A DNA stretch of 24,049 nt from positions 1-24,049 of the forward strand of contig DBXS01000018.1 in the NCBI GenBank assembly GCA_002310055.1. The letters are read 5' to 3'. The position numbers and the translations under genes were made by a program. This stretch comes from Clostridiales bacterium UBA1206 (GTDB taxonomy: Bacteria; Bacillota; Clostridia; Oscillospirales; CAG-382). The notes under the pieces were generated by a model. The model was not told the DNA's origin, searched no databases, and saw nothing but the letters and a program-made list of their open reading frames with translations. Positions 7,263-14,004 of the stretch are shown here, piece after piece (position 1 is the first letter of the stretch; each line of letters opens with the position of its first letter).

Positions 7263-10200
7263 ATGACTTACGACCAGTACGCGGCAAAAGTCCGCCGCCG
7301 CGCGGACCGCATATTCGCTTTTACGGCGTGGTTCAAAAAGCACCGCGCCGCGCTTTGCTGCGCCTTTTTGCTTGCAGCCGCCGCCGCCGCGGCGCTCATG
7401 GCGTTTTCGGGATCGTTCCTCAGCGCGCCCGTTTCGGGGACCGCGGTCTATGGCGAAAACTACGAAAGCGGCGCCGACGCGTTTCTTTGCGGCGTCACGT
7501 ACGAGTATTATGACGAAAACGGCGCGGCGGTGAGCGAACTCAAAGCGGGCGAATACACCGTTTACGCGCGTACGAAGAACGTCTTCGGAACGGAACGCGA
7601 ACGCTCATTCACGCTCAATATAGCGCCGCGGAGCGCCGAGCTTTCGATTGAAAGCGCCGTTTTCGAATACGGCGAATCCCCCGCGGCTGGCGACCTGACC
7701 CTTATCGGCGCCGCCGAAGGCGACAGAGTCGCGTACGCCGGGTTTTCGTACGGCGAGGAGCCGGGCGAATACGACGCCGCGATTACGGCGCTGCGCATAG
7801 AAAACGCCGCGGGCGAGGACGTTACGTATTGCTACGATATAAAGACCGCTTCGCTCCGTATACAAATCGTCCCGCGCGAGCTGACCGTCACGTTCGATTC
7901 CGCCGAAAAGACATACGATTCGCTTCCGCTCGTTTCGCCGGGTTATACTCTGAACAGGCCGCTCGCGTTTTCCGACGAGCTTTACATGGCTCCGCTTTCG
8001 GTCACCGAAGCGGGCGCGTTTGCGAATACCGGCGACGTCGCGGTGTTTTCCGGCGAAAAAGACGTCACCGGCCGCTACGTTATAAACCTCGTACCGGGAA
8101 CGCTGACTGTCAAAAAGCGTCCGCTCGCCGTGACTACGGCGTCGTTTAGCGCCGAATTCGACGGGACCGTGCGCGAAGAACCGCGCGAATACGCTTTCGC
8201 CGAAGGCACGCTCGTCGGCGGGCACACGCTCGACGTCGAATGGGAGTACTTCTTCTGGGCGGCGGGCAAATATCGCAACGCCGCGCGTTTCACCGTTACC
8301 GACGGCTCCGGGGCCGACGTCACGCACAATTACGATATCGAAGTCAGGGCGGGAGACGTAGAAATAGAAAAGCGTAAACTCAAAGTCAAAAGCGTCGACG
8401 CGCAGTTCGAATACGACAGCGAGATCCATTTTTTCCCCGAATATTCCGTTGTCGGCGGCTCGCTTGCCGAAGGGCATTGCATTTTAGAGGCGTCTTTCGG
8501 TTATTTCATCGACGCGGGCGAGTATCAAAACGGTTTTTGGCTCGGGATCGGCGCCGATCCGCTTATGCCCGAAGGCAGCGTTTACACCGACGGCGTGACG
8601 CCCATATCCGAGTGCTACGATATCGAATACGTATACGGCGGCGTGACCGTTACCAAGCGTCCGCTGACTCTTGAAGTCCACGTTTACAAATACGAAGCCG
8701 ACGCCGGAGAATACCGCTGTTTGTTCCGGGATATTCAAAAACGCGTCGCCGCGAACGACGCGCTCGAAAACGAAAGCGGCGTAAAAGGAACGACTCTTGA
8801 AGATATAAAGAAAAATATCGCAGCCACCATAAGGCGCAACGACGATTATAACTCAAACGTCACGTTTTGCTACGATATCGAATACGTTTTCCCGGACCTC
8901 ACGCAACAGGCGCTCGATCAAATGATGGAAGAAGGCATAGCGCAGAAAGATCCCGAGCCCGATAAAGAGATCGTCGAGCCGGGAACGCCGACGGGCGTGC
9001 TGTCTCCGCCGGGCAAGCCCGAGCAGAAAACGCTCGGTTACGTAAAAAGCGTTTCGAGCGGGAGGATACTGTTTCGCATCAAGAGCTTCGGCGAATACAG
9101 CGGCGAATGGGAAGAAGCCGAACCGTATTACGGCGCCGTTTTTGACAGTATGTATTCGCGGCTCATCAATCAGGGTTACCATTCGTCTAACGAAATAGAA
9201 GTCACGTTTTTCAGCGCTCCGGAATATCTCGCCGTGCCGTATTATTCGCATATTGGCGGCAGATACTACGATACCGCCGCCAAAAACGGCCGCGGCGCGT
9301 CCGCCGTGTACCGGAACATACCGCCGCCCGCGCTCAAAACGCTTTACGCGATCTCGCAGGGGCTCGGCGGCGCCGACGATTATACCGGTTTCGTCAACGA
9401 ACAGTATCTTAGAATAGATCCCGCGCTCAAGCAGGACCTGCTCGCGCTGGCAAAGCAGGCGGGCGTTTCGGGCGAAGGAGCCGGCCTTATAGAAGCCATA
9501 GCCGAATACGTAAAGAGCGCGGCGGAATATTCTTACGATTTTCCCGAAACCCCGGCGAACGAGGACCCCGTGATGTTTTTCCTCACCAAGAGCAAGCTTG
9601 GCGTGTGTTCGCAGTTCGCGTCTGCTGCGACCCTTATGTACCGCGCGTTCGGAATACCTGCGCGCTATACCACGGGCATTTCGGTTTCGACCGCCGGTTC
9701 GCGCAAGCTCACCGAGTTTTACACCACCGATCTGCACGCTTGGGTCGAGATCTATCTGCCCGGACTGGGCTGGGCGCCCGTCGACGTCACCCCCGGCTAT
9801 GCCGGCGCTTCGGGACCCGGCGGAAACAACTATATGCATTATGATATGATACATATAATACCTCGCAGCGTTTCGGTCGCTTTCGACGGCGAGCCCCATT
9901 CCGTTACGGAATATACGGTGCTGGGCGAAGAGCTGCTCAAAGCAGGCGACCGCATAATCTGCAAAAGCGAGCTTTCCGAGCATATCTTCGTGGGGTATTA
10001 TCCGCTCGACGAGCAGAAGATGTTCCGTATAGTGGACAAAAACGGAAAAGACGTCACCGCAAAGTATAATATAGATATAAAGCAGGCGTATCTTGAAATA
10101 ACGCCGCTGGAGATCACCGCTGACCCGCTTATGATATACGTCGGCGGAACGGGCAGGTTTGCCGACCCCGCGTCGGTCCTGCCGCCGGAGATCGCAGAAA

Positions 10201-11141
10201 AGATCGATCTTTCAAGCGCAAAGACGGTATACGACAAAAGCTCGGTCAGCGAAGGGCTCAAGCCACTGGAAGGCGGCGTCTATGCCGGCGTGTATGCAGA
10301 TCATTCCGAACTGGTCTGCTCGTACGAGCTGGGTATCGACTCGTACTCGCACGCGGCGGGATTTTACGAAATAAGGATCACGTTCCCCGCCGACGTCGTT
10401 GCGTACGAAAACGTGCGCTTCCATTCGGGTTCTCCCGGCGCCGAAGCGTACGGCGCGCCCGCTGCCGTAACGGGCGAAAACGGCGCGACTTTCCGCCGAG
10501 CGGTGTTTATGACGTCAAGCGCCGAAAAGCCGTTCGACGGCGAATATCTCACGTCGCAAGGCATCTCGCTTATCGGCGGCGCGCTCGCGGAAGGTCACAG
10601 AGCGGAATGCGCTTTTCTCGGCGCGCAGCTTTATTCGGGCAGCGCTGAAAACACCGTTTCCGGCTTCAGGATCGTCGACGAAAACGGCGGCGACGTCACT
10701 TCGGAATATATGGCGGATATCTATTTCGGCACGCTCACCGTCGTGCCCGCCGAATATCCGCTGGGAAATATCGAAGTCACGGTGCAGGCCGATCAGACCG
10801 TTTCGCTTTCGGGCTTTTTGAGCACCGACCGCGTGGATGATATAGGCGGCACGTTCACGCTGGACGGCGACGCGCTTTCGGCGCGCATAGAAGACGGCGA
10901 CCTGCTTATAGGCGTCAACGCCGGCAAAGCGTCGCTCATCGCCGTTACCGAAGGCGCCGACCTCAACGGCGACGGCGTGCTCGAATACGTCCCCACGGTC
11001 GTCAAAGGCACCGTCGAAGTCACCGCAAAAAAGACGCGGCTGCCCAAAGCGGCATTGTATATCATAATTTTCGCGTGCGTTGTGGAAGGCGTTGGCGCGG
11101 CGCTGTTAGCGCTGCCGCGCCGCAAGCGCGCGAGCGAATAA
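7263..11141 (+). CDS. Transglutaminase-like protein with MBG-like repeats, anchored at both ends
   Basis: 1292 residues. A basic N-terminus precedes a hydrophobic helix at about 28-48, and a second helix lies at about 1265-1284 before a basic tail, so both ends are probably cytoplasmic and the bulk outside. The ectodomain has Ig-like repeats of the MBG kind, marked by a recurring GxDVTxxYDI element near residues 184, 266, 351, 446, 531, 929 and 1142. A Pro/Glu-rich linker lies at about 572-602. A transglutaminase core at about 710-860 shows the triad Cys782 (GVCSQFA), His825 (LHAWVEIY) and Asp841 (VDVTPG). Such folds act as cross-linking enzymes, proteases or peptidoglycan-related hydrolases, so the reaction is open. 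GAAAGGA precedes the ATG. It is the largest product of the operon and probably its effector or client. Confidence 0.9.
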   Translation: MTYDQYAAKVRRRADRIFAFTAWFKKHRAALCCAFLLAAAAAAALMAFSGSFLSAPVSGTAVYGENYESGADAFLCGVTYEYYDENGAAVSELKAGEYTVYARTKNVFGTERERSFTLNIAPRSAELSIESAVFEYGESPAAGDLTLIGAAEGDRVAYAGFSYGEEPGEYDAAITALRIENAAGEDVTYCYDIKTASLRIQIVPRELTVTFDSAEKTYDSLPLVSPGYTLNRPLAFSDELYMAPLSVTEAGAFANTGDVAVFSGEKDVTGRYVINLVPGTLTVKKRPLAVTTASFSAEFDGTVREEPREYAFAEGTLVGGHTLDVEWEYFFWAAGKYRNAARFTVTDGSGADVTHNYDIEVRAGDVEIEKRKLKVKSVDAQFEYDSEIHFFPEYSVVGGSLAEGHCILEASFGYFIDAGEYQNGFWLGIGADPLMPEGSVYTDGVTPISECYDIEYVYGGVTVTKRPLTLEVHVYKYEADAGEYRCLFRDIQKRVAANDALENESGVKGTTLEDIKKNIAATIRRNDDYNSNVTFCYDIEYVFPDLTQQALDQMMEEGIAQKDPEPDKEIVEPGTPTGVLSPPGKPEQKTLGYVKSVSSGRILFRIKSFGEYSGEWEEAEPYYGAVFDSMYSRLINQGYHSSNEIEVTFFSAPEYLAVPYYSHIGGRYYDTAAKNGRGASAVYRNIPPPALKTLYAISQGLGGADDYTGFVNEQYLRIDPALKQDLLALAKQAGVSGEGAGLIEAIAEYVKSAAEYSYDFPETPANEDPVMFFLTKSKLGVCSQFASAATLMYRAFGIPARYTTGISVSTAGSRKLTEFYTTDLHAWVEIYLPGLGWAPVDVTPGYAGASGPGGNNYMHYDMIHIIPRSVSVAFDGEPHSVTEYTVLGEELLKAGDRIICKSELSEHIFVGYYPLDEQKMFRIVDKNGKDVTAKYNIDIKQAYLEITPLEITADPLMIYVGGTGRFADPASVLPPEIAEKIDLSSAKTVYDKSSVSEGLKPLEGGVYAGVYADHSELVCSYELGIDSYSHAAGFYEIRITFPADVVAYENVRFHSGSPGAEAYGAPAAVTGENGATFRRAVFMTSSAEKPFDGEYLTSQGISLIGGALAEGHRAECAFLGAQLYSGSAENTVSGFRIVDENGGDVTSEYMADIYFGTLTVVPAEYPLGNIEVTVQADQTVSLSGFLSTDRVDDIGGTFTLDGDALSARIEDGDLLIGVNAGKASLIAVTEGADLNGDGVLEYVPTVVKGTVEVTAKKTRLPKAALYIIIFACVVEGVGAALLALPRRKRASE

Positions 11142-11160
11142 AACAAAGGAGCAAAAGGAT

Positions 11161-11502
11161 ATGAAAGTCATTGACGTTTTCAGCTGTTATTACGCCGCAA
11201 AAGGCAAATTCAACGGAGTCGCAAGGCACGGCGCGGTTGTCAAGCTCACCGCCACCAGCGACGCGGGGAACATTAGCTACGATTATTCCGTGAGCTTCTT
11301 CCCGTACGACGATCCCGAAGATTTCCGCATCTCCTACGACGCCGAGTTTTCAAAGACGGCGTATTCCGCCCGCGGCAGAAGATCGGCAAAGCGCGAAAAA
11401 GAGCTGCTTTCCGCGCTGCGCGCCGAGATCGACGGACTCGCCGCGGCAAACGGCGGCAAAGTCTATTGGGAAAAGCCGCTTATCGAAGAGCGAAGAGGAT
11501 AA
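11161..11502 (+). CDS. Small soluble protein, last gene of the AAA+/transglutaminase operon
   Basis: Unrecognised 113-residue protein with no signal peptide or membrane helix. The first 60 residues look beta-rich (for example VVKLTATSDAGNISYDYSVS). The rest is a charged helix (SARGRRSAKREKELLSALRA) and a short tail. AAAGGAG lies upstream of the ATG, 19 nt after the transglutaminase stop. Its stop is about 5 nt before the operon terminator, so it belongs to the same transcript. Its cytoplasmic character contrasts with its membrane neighbours; it may bind the cytoplasmic tails or the ATPases, but this is a guess. Confidence 0.75.
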   Translation: MKVIDVFSCYYAAKGKFNGVARHGAVVKLTATSDAGNISYDYSVSFFPYDDPEDFRISYDAEFSKTAYSARGRRSAKREKELLSALRAEIDGLAAANGGKVYWEKPLIEERRG

Positions 11503-11506
11503 AACG

Positions 11507-11532
11507 AAAAAAAGCCGCATAAGCGGCTTTTT
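11507..11532. terminator. Bidirectional terminator between convergent operons
   Basis: GCCGC (11514-11518) and GCGGC (11523-11527) pair around an ATAA loop. The stem is extended by A-T pairs from a run of seven A before and five T after. It can stop the plus-strand operon ending at 11502 and the minus-strand operon ending at 11549. Confidence 0.9.
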
Positions 11533-11548
11533 AATTTGAATGAAAACG

Positions 11549-12382
11549 TCATTCCTTTTTATTCATTATCTTATATATCTCGCCTTTGCCGACGTTGCGG
11601 TCGGAGGCGGCGGCTTTCATGGCGTCCATTTTAGAAAGCCCCTCGTTCATATAGTGCGCCACGTGTTCTTCCACGGTCAGCGAATGCCAGAACATATCCG
11701 CGTCGTTCGCGGTATATCCTTCCACCACCAGCACGTATTCGCCGCGCACGTTTTCTTCCGCCGCCACGCGCTCATACAGCGCGCTCAGAGTGGAATATTC
11801 CACCTTTTCGTTCAGCTTGGTCAGCTCCTTGCACAGCGCGGCGCGGCGGTCGCCGAACACGGTCCGCACCGAATCGAGCACGCGCAAAAGGTCGTGCGGC
11901 GGCGCGTAGAACACGGTGGCGCGTTCGTCGCGCGCTATCTCGCGCAGTCTGGCAAGGCGTTCGTTCTTGTTTTCGGGCAAAAATCCTTCAAAACAGAACC
12001 TGCGGCAGTTGATACCGCTCGCCGAAACAGCCGTGACGGCGGCGCAGGGGCCCGCGAGCGGGATGACGGTCACGCCGTTTTCGTGGCACAGCCGGACCAG
12101 GTCTTCGCCGGGGTCGGATATCGCGGGGGTGCCGGCGTCGGTGATAAGGGCGCAGTTTGCGCCTTCGGTTATGCGGCGCAGCAGTTCGGACCCGCACTGT
12201 TTTTTGTTATGCTCGTGGTACGGGACCATGGGCTTTTTCATTCCCAACAGCGCAAGCAGCTTTCCGCCCACGCGGGTGTCCTCGCAGGCGACGATATCGC
12301 AGGACGCAAGCGTTTCGCGCACACGCGGGGAAACGTCCGAAAGGTTGCCTATTGGAGTTGGGACGACGTACAGCGCGCCCAT
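11549..12382 (-). CDS. rsmI: 16S rRNA (cytidine1402-2'-O)-methyltransferase RsmI
   Basis: 277 residues, the usual length. RsmI uses S-adenosylmethionine to 2'-O-methylate C1402 in the decoding centre of 16S rRNA and belongs to the tetrapyrrole-methylase fold. Visible family motifs are VVPTPIGNLSDVSPR at the N-terminus, ACEDTR, the glycine-rich ITDAGTPAISDPG, and PLAGPCAAVTAVSASG. The C-terminal part ends in a small helical domain (KMDAMKAAASDRNVGKGEIYKIM), also typical. The ATG is 1 nt after the stop of the radical SAM gene, with GAGAAGG inside that gene's end, so the two are translated from one mRNA. The assignment is firm. Confidence 0.97.
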   Translation of the reverse strand: MGALYVVPTPIGNLSDVSPRVRETLASCDIVACEDTRVGGKLLALLGMKKPMVPYHEHNKKQCGSELLRRITEGANCALITDAGTPAISDPGEDLVRLCHENGVTVIPLAGPCAAVTAVSASGINCRRFCFEGFLPENKNERLARLREIARDERATVFYAPPHDLLRVLDSVRTVFGDRRAALCKELTKLNEKVEYSTLSALYERVAAEENVRGEYVLVVEGYTANDADMFWHSLTVEEHVAHYMNEGLSKMDAMKAAASDRNVGKGEIYKIMNKKE

Positions 12383-12383
12383 G

Positions 12384-13928
12384 TCACGCCTTCTCTTCGC
12401 GCTTGCGGTGCTTGAGCATACGCAGCTTCAAATACAGCTTGGGCAGATGGTGGACCAGGAAATCCTTTAGCTTGTTCCTGACCGCGGTATAGCGGTCGTG
12501 GAGCCAGACGTAAAACTTGCGCGGGATGAATTTGCCGGTGACGCGGTGGTCGAGCCATTTTTCATATGGCTTGCCCAGCCAGCGCGGCATGGCGAACGCC
12601 CATTTATAACGCTTTACAAAGTGCATGAAGTACGCTTCTATATAAAGCACCTGCACTTCGGGGAACTGCGGCTGTACCAGCGGGACGCGGCGCTTGGCGT
12701 CAAGGTCGTCGGGGATGAATCCCGCTTCTTTGGAAATATCGTAAAGCACCGTGCCGGGGTAAGGATAGAATATGTTGGGTATGACGCGGTCGGATTTTAT
12801 TCTTGCGTTGAGCTTGATGGTCTTGAGCGCTTTGTGTATATCCTCGAACGGCAGGCCTATGATGTTGTAGGTCAGCTGCGCTATGCCGTATTTGTGGAAC
12901 CAGTTCGAGCAGTTGATTATCATCTCGTCGGTCTGGTAGCGCTTAAGGTATTTGAAACGCATTTCCTGGTCGCCCGATTCAAGGCCCATATCTATGGTGT
13001 AGAACCCGGCTTCTTTCATCTTGCGCACGGTGTCTTCTTTGAGTATGTCAAAGCGGATGTTGCCGGTGCAGGGAAGATGTATCTCTTTTTTGTACATCTC
13101 TATAAAGGTGTCGAACCATTCCGGGAACATATTGAATATGGCGTCGCGGAAATTGATGAACTGTATCTGCGGATACTTGCCGAGCAGCGTTTTGAGGTAG
13201 AGGATGGCGTTTTCGGGCGAGCGGAAACGCGCGTAGATCTTCTTGTTGGGGTATACTTTGCGGAAGTTGCCGTTGCCGCAGTAGGTGCAGTTGTAAAAGC
13301 ATCCGCGGCTGACCACCACTATCGCGGTGTTGACTTTCATCGATTCGAGATTGGCGTAGTCGAACAGGTCGAAATCGGGGATGGGTATGCGGTCAAGATC
13401 GGCGAACAGCGGCCGCACGGGGTTCTTTATGAACGAGCCGTCCTCGTCCTTGAACCAGAGCGATTCTACCGCGGAATAATCCTCGCCGGCGGTCATTTTG
13501 TCCAGAAGTTCAAGCTCGGCGTATTCGCCGTCGCCTATGCACACGCAGTCCACGCCTTCGGCGGAAAGCACCTCGTCCGGAACGAGCGTGGCGTGGTACG
13601 AGCCGCAGATGATGAACGCGTCCGGGCAGACCTCTTTGGTCCATTTGATATATAGCTGCGAATCGGGGAAGGCGGTGGTGCGGATGGAAAAGCCTATGAC
13701 GTCGAACTCGCCCAGCGCGAGCAGGCCTTCTTTGTATTCGTTTTCGTCGTAATAATGCTTTAAATGATACAGCTTGCAGTCGTGTCCGCCCTCTTTGAGC
13801 ACGGCGGATATCGAAGCCAGCCCTTCGGAATAGTTTCCGCCGCCGCTCCCCGCCACCGAACGGTCGGTGTAATCGGGGTAAACGAGCAGCATTCGCGCTT
13901 TTCTGCCTTTAAGATCTTTGAATTTCAA
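12384..13928 (-). CDS. B12-binding-domain radical SAM protein
   Basis: 514 residues. The first 150 or so form a Rossmann-like cobalamin-binding domain (ARMLLVYPDY, then GLASISAVLKEGGHDCKLYH, then DVIGFSIRTT). The radical SAM core carries CFYNCTYC, with the cluster cysteines C210, C214 and C217 in CxxxCxxC spacing. A conserved DMGLESGDQEM-type segment follows. The C-terminal 100 residues are basic and helical. Members of this class perform methylations or ring and carbon-skeleton rearrangements; the substrate here cannot be named. No DxHxxG cobalamin ligand is evident in the N-terminal domain, so cobalamin use is uncertain. The start is TTG, with AAAGGAG 9 nt upstream and no better in-frame start. 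It sits between polA and rsmI. Confidence 0.88.
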   Translation of the reverse strand: MKFKDLKGRKARMLLVYPDYTDRSVAGSGGGNYSEGLASISAVLKEGGHDCKLYHLKHYYDENEYKEGLLALGEFDVIGFSIRTTAFPDSQLYIKWTKEVCPDAFIICGSYHATLVPDEVLSAEGVDCVCIGDGEYAELELLDKMTAGEDYSAVESLWFKDEDGSFIKNPVRPLFADLDRIPIPDFDLFDYANLESMKVNTAIVVVSRGCFYNCTYCGNGNFRKVYPNKKIYARFRSPENAILYLKTLLGKYPQIQFINFRDAIFNMFPEWFDTFIEMYKKEIHLPCTGNIRFDILKEDTVRKMKEAGFYTIDMGLESGDQEMRFKYLKRYQTDEMIINCSNWFHKYGIAQLTYNIIGLPFEDIHKALKTIKLNARIKSDRVIPNIFYPYPGTVLYDISKEAGFIPDDLDAKRRVPLVQPQFPEVQVLYIEAYFMHFVKRYKWAFAMPRWLGKPYEKWLDHRVTGKFIPRKFYVWLHDRYTAVRNKLKDFLVHHLPKLYLKLRMLKHRKREEKA

Positions 13929-14004
13929 GGCCTTGTTCTCCTTTATATGTCAAATGTATTATTATCCTGATAGTGCTGTTTTGGGAATGTTGTTTGGGGT
14001 TAAA

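Noticed and set aside
2533..11502. Recent mobile island
   Set aside because: No integrase, transposase, tRNA or flanking direct repeats were found, and codon use matches the housekeeping minus-strand genes.
13949..13954. TTGACA on the minus strand as promoter -35 of the radical SAM gene
   Set aside because: It lies just before the ribosome binding site, so transcription would start inside the gene. No other convincing promoter was seen in 13929-14004; the gene may be read from polA.
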